This document shows, piece after piece, positions 16,324 through 23,435 of a stretch of DNA of 30,478 nt. The first letter of the stretch is position 1. Each line of letters opens with the position of its first letter. Below the pieces are notes generated by a model. It had not been told where the DNA came from. It ran no database searches and was given only the letters and a program-made list of their open reading frames with translations. A program made the translations under genes and the position numbers. Origin of the DNA: Candidatus Stahliibacteriota bacterium (lineage in GTDB: Bacteria; Hydrothermota; Tepidihabitantia; B3-TA06); contig DAOVCF010000004.1 in NCBI GenBank assembly GCA_030670165.1, positions 1 to 30,478 on the forward strand, written 5' to 3'.

Positions 16324-17270
16324 CACAACCCCACCGTAGCCAGTATGAATCCCGCGATCGAGAGAACCAAAACGATAGACCAGAAGAAACGCAGAGCCTG
16401 GTCTATCCGCAGCCGGGGATTCGTGTTCTTGATAAGGATTATCAAAACGATTATCGCCACGGGCTTAAGCCAACCCAGGATGTGGTACCAGCCCTCGCGT
16501 GGGGAACGGAACCCGCCCCAGAAAAATACGGTAAGGAAAATGCTTACCGTAAAGTAAAGCATCGCCTTGGTGAGTTTTAAAACAGCCAGCACAGGACCCG
16601 AATACTCCAGTGTGATGCCGCCCATGATTTCCTGTTCCGCCTCGGCTATATCAAATGGAACAAACCCCAGCTTGGCCTGCATGCATAGAAACGCCGAGAC
16701 GAAGGCGAGGGCTCCTGAAGCTGAATAAAGGAAGGGGTGATTGGTCCATTGCCACTGCAGCAGGTCCCCTATCTTCAAAAGCCCGCCTGACTTGACTATG
16801 ATCGTGGCCAGAGCAAAGAGCAGCGGCAGCTCATAGGCAAGATAAAGGCTCATCTCACGCGAGGCACCAAGCGCGGAGATCGGGTTGGAGGAGGAAGAAG
16901 CACCAAGGATCAGAACAATCGGCACGAACGCAAAGAGGTAGAGAACGACTATCAAATCACCTGCAAACGCCTGCCCGGGAAAAAAATTGGAAACAAGAAG
17001 CACGGTGGACAGCACACTGACCGAGGCAAGCCCTATAAGCGGCGCGCCAAGAAAAATAGAACGCGGCGCACCCTCCGGCACAAAGGTATCTTTACCTAAA
17101 AGCTTGAAGAAATCGTAAAACGGCTGAAGCAGAGGCGGGCCGACCCTGAACTGCATGCGGGCGGTCACCTTGCGGTCAACCCAGGTATAGAGAAGTCCAA
17201 CCACACTGGTAAAAAGGAACCCTGGGAAGACAAGGAGATAGAAGAACACCCAGCCGACGCTCATGTTCAT
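16323..17270 (-). CDS. mbhM: Hydrogenase membrane anchor, NuoH-like (MbhM/EchB/HycD)
   Basis: About eight membrane helices and the NuoH landmarks are visible: DRKVTARMQFRVGPPLLQPFYD and KLLGKDTFVPEGAP (first part given in short), ASREMSLYLAYELPLL, and the conserved LGFVPFDIAEAEQEIMGG. NuoH-type subunits connect the catalytic arm to the ion pumps. It starts with an ATGA overlap with the four-cluster ferredoxin gene. Confidence 0.95.
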   Translation of the reverse strand: MNMSVGWVFFYLLVFPGFLFTSVVGLLYTWVDRKVTARMQFRVGPPLLQPFYDFFKLLGKDTFVPEGAPRSIFLGAPLIGLASVSVLSTVLLVSNFFPGQAFAGDLIVVLYLFAFVPIVLILGASSSSNPISALGASREMSLYLAYELPLLFALATIIVKSGGLLKIGDLLQWQWTNHPFLYSASGALAFVSAFLCMQAKLGFVPFDIAEAEQEIMGGITLEYSGPVLAVLKLTKAMLYFTVSIFLTVFFWGGFRSPREGWYHILGWLKPVAIIVLIILIKNTNPRLRIDQALRFFWSIVLVLSIAGFILATVGL

Positions 17271-17734
17271 TGGCGTCTCCAGGATGCTGAACGGGAAATG
17301 AAGCGGTCGTTTATCGGCACCTTGGGGAGTTCGTCAACGCTTATATATTTAAGGGCGAATGAAGAACAACTGGCCACACATCTTGGGCCTTCCTCCCGCT
17401 CCAGGCAGTAGTCACACTTGATGGCGATGTGCCTTAAAAGATGCTGTTGGATAACCCCGAAGGGACATGCAAAGGTGCAGGACTGGCACCCGATGCAAAG
17501 GAAGGGACGATGAACAACTACTCCGGTTTTCTCATCTTTTATAAGGGCGTCCGTAGGACAGGAGGCTACGCACAAAGGCTCCTCGCAGTGACGGCAGGCA
17601 GAGGGAAGACTGGCTTCTCCCGCTATATACCCGTGACGGATACGCGGCTCACCGTGGTGGGACTGCATACAGGCCGCCCTGCAGCTTTCGCAACCGCAGC
17701 ATAGATCAAGATCAAGGACTATTACTTTTTCCAT
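17267..17734 (-). CDS. Four-cluster [4Fe-4S] ferredoxin-type subunit (HycB/CooF-like)
   Basis: Sixteen cysteines in four groups are visible: CCGCESCRAAC, CRHCEEPLCVASCP, CIGCQSCTFACP and CDYCLEREEGPRCVASC, the pattern of HycB/CooF/DmsB-type electron wires. I chose the second ATG (17732-17734) because GGAG lies 6 bases before it, while the first (17746) has no ribosome site. It should wire the molybdopterin-like subunit, encoded just upstream with a 13-base overlap, to the hydrogenase core. Confidence 0.9.
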   Translation of the reverse strand: MEKVIVLDLDLCCGCESCRAACMQSHHGEPRIRHGYIAGEASLPSACRHCEEPLCVASCPTDALIKDEKTGVVVHRPFLCIGCQSCTFACPFGVIQQHLLRHIAIKCDYCLEREEGPRCVASCSSFALKYISVDELPKVPINDRFISRSASWRRQ

Positions 17735-19323
17735 ATCCTGCTCCATGAAGGCTTAAGCAGACCCTCGCCGGTTGCCGAATCCGTGCCCAGCTCAAACAGC
17801 GCAAGAGAGGGTTGATGGTTCATGCTGACGACCGCAACCCCGGAAGGTATACCTCGTCGAATCCTCGTGCTTAACCCTGCTTCACCCTGTTCGGTCTCAA
17901 TCCCGACCTCTTCCTTATCCTTAACCCCAAGCGATGATGCATCTTCAGGGCTAAGCTTGACCCAATCCTCTTCTTCAAAGATAGAAAGGAAGCCGATCGC
18001 TGACTGGGTCCCTAAAAGGAGATACTCCCTACCCCTTCTTCGCTTTGCCTTGTAAGATAAAAACGCCTCGGCACGTTCATCAATCGCAGCCTCATCCAAC
18101 GCTTCATGATTCCCAACTCGGAACTCTACCGGCTTCATCGGACCACCCAGGCGCTTTATATACTCTCCTGCGGGCAGGCTGCCGGAAAGTGCGGGGAGTT
18201 CACCGGTAAGTTTTGCTTCACCGAAAAGGGTTAGGATACTGCCCTGCTTTTCGATCTCCGCGGCCATCGGCAGAACGAGCTCCAACTCAAACCGCCCGTC
18301 CGGGATAAAAAGGGCACCGGCGGCCACGAACTCGGCCTTACGAAGAACCGGCTTAAGTTGGGGATGATTCCACGGGAAGTAAGCGCCAAAACTCACCACC
18401 GCCTTGATGCGTCCTCCCATGAGCATGGGAAGATAGGAGTAGAAGGAACTCCTAACCCTACCGGGCACCCGGTGCCCAAGAGGAAGATACCTCATCTGCT
18501 CAAGCGTCTGGGAAAGTTTAAGAGAGGCTGCGTGGGTAAGGAATGGATCAAAGCTACGCCCACGCGCCGGCGCATTCACAAGAATCCCATCCTTGTTGCG
18601 GATCATCGAAGCAACCGCCTCAAAACTCGAGGCCTCAACCCCACACACCTCGGCAATAGAGTCAAGATTAACCTTATCGCTCGCAATATGTTTGTATAGC
18701 CCATATAAAAACAGCCCCTCGTAACCGGGTCTTACCTGCACGAACCTGTGGGCAAAGTGCGAGGTGTTGGTCTCGAACGCATCTACCACTATGTAGCGAA
18801 ACTCACGGTTATCACCCTTTGCCTTAGCGATATAGCCCGAGATGACCGAGTCCTGACCAAAGGCATCACCCACAATGAAGGCATACTCACCGGTGGTGAT
18901 CTTCTCTACAGAAGTTGCCGGCAACTTGCCGTACAGGAACGCCGACTCCGGACCGAACGTTACGTAAGCCAGATTCTCGTAACCAGCTCCGTGGGTCCAT
19001 GCCGCAAGGAGGTCAACCTCCTCACAGGTAAGCGAGGCGTCGTAAACCACAAGCACCTCTTCAGGCTTAAAGTCAGTAAGCCTTTGACGAAGATACTCTA
19101 TCGCCTCGGCCAACGAGGTCTGCTTGCCCTTTATAACCGGATGATAGAGTCGCTTGCGGTGATTCGCTATCTCGGCAGCCGCGTTTCCTTTAGCACAAAG
19201 CCTGCCCTCGTTGCGTGAATCGGAAACGTAATCCACTCCCCGGATATCCCTTCCATTGACCTCGAACCCCAACTCGCAGCCCAGGTTACAGAATGGACAT
19301 ACGGTGCGAGGGATTTTACTCAT
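17722..19323 (-). CDS. Molybdopterin-oxidoreductase-like Fe-S protein without the catalytic Cys/Sec (NuoG/FdhA-like)
   Basis: The N-terminus has a [4Fe-4S] motif (Cys9, Cys12, Cys16, Cys43; CPFCNLGC and RLCAKG) followed by a Rossmann-like molybdopterin domain and a C-terminal dinucleotide-binding-like domain (about residues 420-525). In formate dehydrogenase H the metal ligand lies in a VUHGPSVAGL loop; the aligned loop here is VTFGPESAFL (residues 121-130), with Thr122 and Phe123 in place of Sec/Cys and His. At 533 residues it is also shorter than FDH. I infer an electron-transfer or structural subunit like NuoG and not a formate dehydrogenase. The ATG (19321-19323) makes an ATGA overlap with the gene before it. 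Confidence 0.85.
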   Translation of the reverse strand: MSKIPRTVCPFCNLGCELGFEVNGRDIRGVDYVSDSRNEGRLCAKGNAAAEIANHRKRLYHPVIKGKQTSLAEAIEYLRQRLTDFKPEEVLVVYDASLTCEEVDLLAAWTHGAGYENLAYVTFGPESAFLYGKLPATSVEKITTGEYAFIVGDAFGQDSVISGYIAKAKGDNREFRYIVVDAFETNTSHFAHRFVQVRPGYEGLFLYGLYKHIASDKVNLDSIAEVCGVEASSFEAVASMIRNKDGILVNAPARGRSFDPFLTHAASLKLSQTLEQMRYLPLGHRVPGRVRSSFYSYLPMLMGGRIKAVVSFGAYFPWNHPQLKPVLRKAEFVAAGALFIPDGRFELELVLPMAAEIEKQGSILTLFGEAKLTGELPALSGSLPAGEYIKRLGGPMKPVEFRVGNHEALDEAAIDERAEAFLSYKAKRRRGREYLLLGTQSAIGFLSIFEEEDWVKLSPEDASSLGVKDKEEVGIETEQGEAGLSTRIRRGIPSGVAVVSMNHQPSLALFELGTDSATGEGLLKPSWSRIWKK

Positions 19324-20132
19324 ACGAACGCATCCTCCAGATGCTTGATACGATCCCAGGTAATAACAGGACCGTCCTTGCAGCAGAAAAGCTCTCCCAG
19401 CCGACAGTGACCGCACTTGCCGAACCCGCACGACATGTTCTTTTCCATCGAGAGATAGATGTCCTCATCCGCGAACCCCAGCTCAAGGAGCCTTTTGGTG
19501 GTAAACTTCATCATGATAGGCGGTCCGCAGGCAACGGCAAGGCCGTCCTTGGGTTTGAAGGGAAGCCCGTCCAAAAGCACGGTCACAACACCCACCTTCT
19601 CCTTCCAGTTCTTGTCCCCCACGTCCACGCTGCGGCGTATCTCCACATTCTTGATCTTATCCCACTCCTTGAACATACGGTCGTAGACCACATCCCTGGA
19701 GGTTCGGGCCCCATAGTAAAGATGAATCTTCTTGTATGCGGAGACGTTGTGAAGGAGCGCCAGGAAGAGCGATCTCAGCGGCGCGAGCCCAACGCCGCCA
19801 CCCACTATAAGCACGTGACGGCCATCATAGCGGTCTATATCATAAGGCACGCCATATGGACCTCTGATAGCCAGGGTGTCGCCAGGGCGCAGGTCAAAAA
19901 GCTTCGAGGTGACACGCCCGACCTTCATTATCGTAACCTCCAGACTCTCCTCCTCGTAAGGAGAGGACGAGGGTGTAAAGGGTGCCTCCCCAACCCCGGG
20001 GGCCGTTAGCTCGATAAACTGACCTGCGTGAAACGAAAGCGCAGGTTTTGGTTCCAATACGAACGTCCGGATGGTCGGGGTCTCGACGATAACTTCCTTG
20101 ATGTTAGCCTGACGAGATTCGTAAGGATTCAT
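19320..20132 (-). CDS. HydG-like FAD/NAD(P)-binding 2Fe-2S oxidoreductase (sulfhydrogenase gamma/PyrK family)
   Basis: The 270-residue flavoprotein has a ferredoxin-reductase fold: a beta-barrel FAD domain with an RxxS-like variant (SSSPYEEE), IRGPYGVPYD, a nucleotide-binding GGGVGLAPLRSLF loop, ACGPPIMM, and a C-terminal 2Fe-2S motif CGFGKCGHCRLGELFCC. Relatives are HydG of group 3b hydrogenases, AsrB of sulfite reductase and PyrK. It should exchange electrons with NAD(P)H. I chose the ATG at 20130-20132 (ATGA overlap with the HydB-like gene). Here it sits beside a group 4 hydrogenase and not the usual HydDA pair. Confidence 0.92.
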   Translation of the reverse strand: MNPYESRQANIKEVIVETPTIRTFVLEPKPALSFHAGQFIELTAPGVGEAPFTPSSSPYEEESLEVTIMKVGRVTSKLFDLRPGDTLAIRGPYGVPYDIDRYDGRHVLIVGGGVGLAPLRSLFLALLHNVSAYKKIHLYYGARTSRDVVYDRMFKEWDKIKNVEIRRSVDVGDKNWKEKVGVVTVLLDGLPFKPKDGLAVACGPPIMMKFTTKRLLELGFADEDIYLSMEKNMSCGFGKCGHCRLGELFCCKDGPVITWDRIKHLEDAFV

Positions 20133-21151
20133 AGCGCCCTGAGGACCTTTCTGATGTCGATCTTCCCGGTGCAGCCGGCAATGCAGCGCCCGCAGCCGGT
20201 ACAGGCATAAACCTTGAAGTTGCGAGGGAACGCCATGAATTTGCACTCGAAACGGTTACGCAGCCGGTGAGAAAAATGCGCAAGCGGGTTCATGCCACCG
20301 CCCACCCTGCCATAGGCGGCGTGGTAGCACCAGTCAAGCACCTTGATACGTTCAACCCCCTTACCAACAGGAATGTCATAAAGCAGGAAGCAGTAGCACG
20401 TCGGGCAGATCCGCTCGCAGGCCTGACAGTCAACACAGTTGGCCATGGCCTTGGCCCAGAATCCGGTATCAAGCTGATGCTCAATCCGATCCGGAAGGTC
20501 CGGGGCAAACTCCTCGGGGTTGATCTTGGCAAGTTTGCGTTCGGCGTCGGCACGATGTTTGTCGCGTTTCTTGATCTCTTTTTTATCTACCTCAGTGAGA
20601 ACATCCCCCATCTTCTCCACAATCTCATCACCCTTTGCGGAAAGCACATCAACTATTATCCCTTCCTCGCCGAAGGAAAGGTTGAGGTCTCCGCCCCAGG
20701 CAGAGTAAGGTTTGCCGCCGATCCGCAGGCAGAAGCAGGTATCTGCAGGTTCAGGGCAATCCACTGTAACCACGAGATACTTCTCCCGGCGCTCCTTGTA
20801 GAATGGGTCCTCGAGCACGCCCTTAAGGTAGACGTTATCCTGAATCTCAATGAGCGAGCGGATATCGCAGTCCTTCGCGCCCACTATCACCTTTGGTTTG
20901 ATGTCCTTGGAGAAAAGCTGCGGGAAGCTTGCCACCCGCTCGCGTGAGCCTAAGAAAAACTCCTTCAAAGGTTCTACAGGACGAATCATCTTGAGTGCTT
21001 GGTAAAGTTCCTCTGCTGGAATCTCCTCATCGCGCCAGACCTCATATGTAGCGTGACGTTCAAGCACACGTGGATAATAGGTTTCGCCGTATTTTGCCAA
21101 CCGGGTATAGAACGCAGGAATTGAGGCTAGGGGTAAAAAAAGAGACCTCAT
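20129..21151 (-). CDS. HydB-like 2x[4Fe-4S] protein (sulfhydrogenase beta/AsrA family), first gene of the hydrogenase operon
   Basis: The N-terminal two thirds match the HydB/AsrA domain: VGAKDCDIRSLIEIQDN, DPFYKERREKYLVV and CPEPADTCFC. The C-terminal part has two ferredoxin motifs, CVDCQACERICPTC and CTGCGRCIAGC. With the HydG-like subunit it forms the NAD(P)H-side electron module. The ATG lies 8 bases after a -10 box and has no ribosome site, so the mRNA is probably leaderless; the start is supported by the family-like opening MRSLFLPLASIPAFYTRLAKYG. Confidence 0.92.
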   Translation of the reverse strand: MRSLFLPLASIPAFYTRLAKYGETYYPRVLERHATYEVWRDEEIPAEELYQALKMIRPVEPLKEFFLGSRERVASFPQLFSKDIKPKVIVGAKDCDIRSLIEIQDNVYLKGVLEDPFYKERREKYLVVTVDCPEPADTCFCLRIGGKPYSAWGGDLNLSFGEEGIIVDVLSAKGDEIVEKMGDVLTEVDKKEIKKRDKHRADAERKLAKINPEEFAPDLPDRIEHQLDTGFWAKAMANCVDCQACERICPTCYCFLLYDIPVGKGVERIKVLDWCYHAAYGRVGGGMNPLAHFSHRLRNRFECKFMAFPRNFKVYACTGCGRCIAGCTGKIDIRKVLRAL

Positions 21152-21159
21152 TGCTGCGA

Positions 21160-21187
21160 ACTATACACAGAAATCAGGGCTTGTCAA
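21160..21187 (-). promoter_or_regulatory. Promoter of the 18-gene hydrogenase-Mrp operon, probably leaderless
   Basis: TTGACA (21182-21187), 16-base spacer, TATAGT (21160-21165) on the minus strand. Only 8 bases lie between the -10 box and the ATG. No other clear promoter was seen within the operon. Confidence 0.78.
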
Positions 21188-21211
21188 GTTATTTAAACCC
21201 CAATTGAGTGG

Positions 21212-21237
21212 TATGGGCAAGGCATGCCGTGCCCATA
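21212..21237. repeat. Palindromic repeat, copy 1
   Basis: TATGGGCA (21212-21219) pairs with TGCCCATA (21230-21237) around a GGCATGCC core that is itself a palindrome; only one A-G pair breaks the symmetry. It lies 24 bases upstream of the operon -35 box. It shares GGGCAnGGCAnnnnGTGCCC with copy 2 at 22500. An operator or a dispersed REP-like element are both possible. Confidence 0.6.
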
Positions 21238-21273
21238 TATTCTAAAACAAGAAAGAAAGCTGTCCAGGGATTA

Positions 21274-21390
21274 TCACTCCGGCAGGTACTTCTCAGACGA
21301 TTTGTTGGCGCGGCGGATGAACGAGGGGGCTTTGCACCAGTTTTTAGCAACCTTGATGTGAAGTTCAGTAAGATTGGTCGACCTCGAGGT
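21274..21390 (-). pseudogene. Decayed 3' end of an era-like gene (KH-domain tail)
   Basis: Read on the minus strand, this stretch gives ELHIKVAKNWCKAPSFIRRA then NKSSEKYLPE and a TGA stop (21274-21276). The intact era in this window ends ELRVKVAKNWRKDSSFVRRA and TKPPQSYLPDP, so about 18 of 29 residues are the same, without gaps. Nothing upstream in the same frame resembles the GTPase. It looks like a remnant of a duplication or insertion at the end of era. The plus-strand open frame at 21208-21456 is its shadow. Confidence 0.65.
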
Positions 21391-21428
21391 CGGCTCCTGT
21401 TTCATCTTGAGTGTGAAGTTAAACCCGC

Positions 21429-22409
21429 TCAGAAGTTGTACACAAAATCCACGTAGGGTATACCAGGGAAAATGGGTATATCCTCCTCAATCACAGGCAA
21501 GGGGACTATGAAACCAATATCCACACTTATCTGTTCTCCAAACAGCCGCGCTCCGTAGGAGAAAAGAACCGGTATCCCCTCCTCTATCTCGGGGATAATC
21601 CAGTTCTCGCTAACCAATGAGACGCGCCGTGCGAATCTCCACTCACCGCCTACCATGAACATGGGTAGATCCATCCCTGAATACTCAAAATTCCATTGAT
21701 TCGTGGTAGAATCCTTGTAAGAATCAGTGGTAAATCCGTACCCGGTGCCAGCGGTAACGTTTGCGTCCAGGGTTCCGTACGTGGCGGTGGTGTAGGCTAT
21801 GCCTGCTCCAATTATTTGATCCTCCTCGAACGAAGGAAGTTTAACCAGTAACACCCCGCCGCACCAGGCGAACTTCTCTCTCTGGATGATTCCCACTCTG
21901 GGCATGATGTACAAAGCTTGCTTGTAAAACTCGATGAAAGGAACAAGGCTAAATCCCCCTCCGATCCCGAACCAATCGGTCACTCCGTACGCAGCCATTG
22001 GAGCCAGCACGTAGTAGTCGGCAAAATAGCCACTGCCTCGCTTTTGCATACGGCCGGTAGGCGAGAAGAACAGACGGGTGGCGTTGGGATTGGGGAACCA
22101 GTACTTACCGTCTTTCAAGGCATCCTTGGGGATTTCTTCAATCGAACTGATATCCGAGATGGGTATCCTAAGCATTCCCATGTAGGTTTCGAAATCGACC
22201 TCCAACGAGTCGATCTCAACGATTCTGCCAATCACAGTCGCCCCGGTAGAGGTCTGTATGATCTGAACGTTATCGGTATCGGGTATCCGCAGATTATCCG
22301 AGCTATCCTGGGATTGCCGGGCATAGACACTTGAAAGGCAAATCAGTAAGACGATAGGAATCAACCAGCTCTTCACTCCGCCCCCTTTAGGTTTCACTAA
22401 GGTTTTCAT
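21429..22409 (-). CDS. Exported, predicted beta-barrel-like protein of unknown function
   Basis: I do not recognise the family. The 326-residue reading starts with a lysine-rich segment, a hydrophobic helix (LIPIVLLICLSSVYA) typical of a signal peptide, then a small domain (GRIVEIDSLEVDFETYMGM, about residues 40-75). The rest alternates hydrophobic and polar residues with many Gly/Tyr/Phe and ends in YVDFVYNF, with a terminal Phe as in outer-membrane barrels. I chose the ATG at 22407-22409 (AGGAG 6 bases before it). It has its own promoter. Confidence 0.65.
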   Translation of the reverse strand: MKTLVKPKGGGVKSWLIPIVLLICLSSVYARQSQDSSDNLRIPDTDNVQIIQTSTGATVIGRIVEIDSLEVDFETYMGMLRIPISDISSIEEIPKDALKDGKYWFPNPNATRLFFSPTGRMQKRGSGYFADYYVLAPMAAYGVTDWFGIGGGFSLVPFIEFYKQALYIMPRVGIIQREKFAWCGGVLLVKLPSFEEDQIIGAGIAYTTATYGTLDANVTAGTGYGFTTDSYKDSTTNQWNFEYSGMDLPMFMVGGEWRFARRVSLVSENWIIPEIEEGIPVLFSYGARLFGEQISVDIGFIVPLPVIEEDIPIFPGIPYVDFVYNF

Positions 22410-22465
22410 TACACTCTCCTTGATGTACTTACATGAACAAAAGGTTTTGGTTTCCAGCATCATTC

Positions 22466-22493
22466 ACTATACCCAGCTGTACGATTGTGTCAA
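22466..22493 (-). promoter_or_regulatory. Promoter of the barrel-like gene
   Basis: TTGACA (22488-22493), 16-base spacer, TATAGT (22466-22471) on the minus strand, leaving a leader of roughly 50 bases with an AGGAG site. Two in-frame ATGs lie only 2-5 bases past the -10 box, too close to be the normal start. Confidence 0.75.
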
Positions 22494-22499
22494 GGTGTA

Positions 22500-22521
22500 G
22501 GGGCACGGCACAGTGTGCCCC
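22500..22521. repeat. Palindromic repeat, copy 2
   Basis: GGGGCAC (22500-22506) pairs with GTGCCCC (22515-22521) over an 8-base loop. It matches copy 1 at 15 of 20 aligned positions and lies 6 bases upstream of a -35 box. Confidence 0.6.
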
Positions 22522-22566
22522 TTGAGATGCGTAGCATTTCATAGGGTATGCCTTACCTTACATTCT

Positions 22567-22595
22567 AAAAAAGTAGCGCGAGTCTTTAGACTCGC
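22567..22595 (-). terminator. Intrinsic terminator, distal, for the one-TM gene
   Basis: On the minus strand GCGAGTCT and AGACTCGC form a perfect 8-bp hairpin (22578-22595), followed after a few bases by six T (22567-22572). A wider repeat, GTAGCGCGA (22573-22581) with TCGCGCTAC (22638-22646), encloses both hairpins and ends right at the T run. Confidence 0.6.
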
Positions 22596-22599
22596 CAAC

Positions 22600-22638
22600 A
22601 AAAAAAGCAAACCTGAGACCCGAAGGCACGCTGAGGTT
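22600..22638 (-). terminator. Intrinsic terminator with UUCG loop, proximal
   Basis: On the minus strand AACCT (22634-22638) pairs with AGGTT (22610-22614); within lies GCC-TTCG-GGT, a UUCG tetraloop closed by C-G, with some mismatches between. A run of seven T (22600-22606) follows. It begins about 5 bases after the stop of the one-TM gene. Confidence 0.65.
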
Positions 22639-22642
22639 CGCG

Positions 22643-23338
22643 CTACGGCCTAAATCCCTTCTTCGGAAGATTTTTCTCGTAATTGCGTTTCTTCAGTTTT
22701 TCAGCCTTGGAACTCTTTTCATCTATTCCGAAATAAACCCATAACCACCGCTGTCGATAAGAACCATCATCGTCATCTGCAAGAATTCTATACACAAGAG
22801 GCCAAGCTATTTCTCCATCTTCGCGGAACCTCGCTAAATTAGTATCCGGCATACTCAACTTAAATGTCGCCACATCCTGAAAATTTCCAGCAGCATAGAT
22901 GCTCCCGAAAGGAATCTCAAAAACTACACTTCCACCAAAGGCATTGTCTAAATCTGGCCTTCTCCTTATAGGATCTACACCACTCTTCCCGCGTTTCACC
23001 AATTGTAAAATACTATCATCAACTTTCAGAAAGAAAGGGATAGCTAATAATACTTTCCCTCCAACTGAAGCTATAGGACCTGAGTTGACAACCCCGAAAG
23101 TAAAAGTTTGTTTTTTAGCTATCTCCTCTCTGCTTAAAAACAAAGAGTAAGAATAGTAAGTCGAAATGGCATCTTCACGAATAAAAGCCAACGAGAGAAA
23201 GGGCCTTTTTTGCATTTCTTTAAGTTGGCTAACTCCTACCCAAACGGCAATCCCAAGGGCAGCCAATCCCGTAAATATTGTCATTATCTGAACAATTGGC
23301 TTCCACCAAGGACGCTCGGACAAATGTTTCTTCGCCAT
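22643..23338 (-). CDS. One-TM protein of unknown function
   Basis: I do not recognise this family. The 231-residue protein has a short basic N-terminus, one hydrophobic helix (VQIMTIFTGLAALGIAVWVGV, about residues 16-36) and then a soluble region that looks rich in beta strands, with an Ig-like or jelly-roll feel (FTFGVVNSGPIASVGGKVLL), and a Lys-rich end. It appears to be bitopic, with the soluble part outside. A+T content is visibly higher than in neighbouring genes, with many Asn/Lys/Ile codons, which may mean a different origin. The ATG at 23336-23338 is preceded by a GTG codon and lies 6 bases from a -10-like box. Confidence 0.62.
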   Translation of the reverse strand: MAKKHLSERPWWKPIVQIMTIFTGLAALGIAVWVGVSQLKEMQKRPFLSLAFIREDAISTYYSYSLFLSREEIAKKQTFTFGVVNSGPIASVGGKVLLAIPFFLKVDDSILQLVKRGKSGVDPIRRRPDLDNAFGGSVVFEIPFGSIYAAGNFQDVATFKLSMPDTNLARFREDGEIAWPLVYRILADDDDGSYRQRWLWVYFGIDEKSSKAEKLKKRNYEKNLPKKGFRP

Positions 23339-23344
23339 CACCCC

Positions 23345-23372
23345 ATGCTATTCAAACCAACATCTTTGTCAA
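23345..23372 (-). promoter_or_regulatory. Probable promoter of the one-TM gene, leaderless type
   Basis: TTGACA (23367-23372), 16-base spacer, TAGCAT (23345-23350) on the minus strand. The -10 box is weaker (4 of 6). The ATG follows after 6 bases (GGGGTG). Confidence 0.55.
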
Positions 23373-23390
23373 GTGGATTCTTAAGGTATG

Positions 23391-23435
23391 TTACGGGTGT
23401 TAGGGATGTTACGGGCGTTACGGGTGTTACGGGTC
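23391..23435. repeat. Tandem 9-base repeat at the 3' end of era
   Basis: Five units of TTACGGGTG or close variants follow each other; on the minus strand each reads TAACnCCCG-like. The last unit overlaps the era stop codon and its final Asp-Pro codons. Confidence 0.75.

Noticed and set aside
17722..19323. Calling the operon a formate hydrogenlyase
   Set aside because: The gene order is like Fdh-Mfh-Mnh clusters, but the molybdopterin-like protein lacks the Cys/Sec-His loop and is too short.
19293..20009. 238-codon plus-strand open frame
   Set aside because: It lies fully opposite the HydG-like gene, has no motif and arises from its codon bias; similar shadows at 20267-20947, 14440-15048 and 15049-15516 were left out for the same reason.
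21208..21456. Plus-strand 82-codon open frame between the hydrogenase operon and the barrel gene
   Set aside because: It is the complement of the decayed era tail, and the same residues recur opposite the intact era tail.
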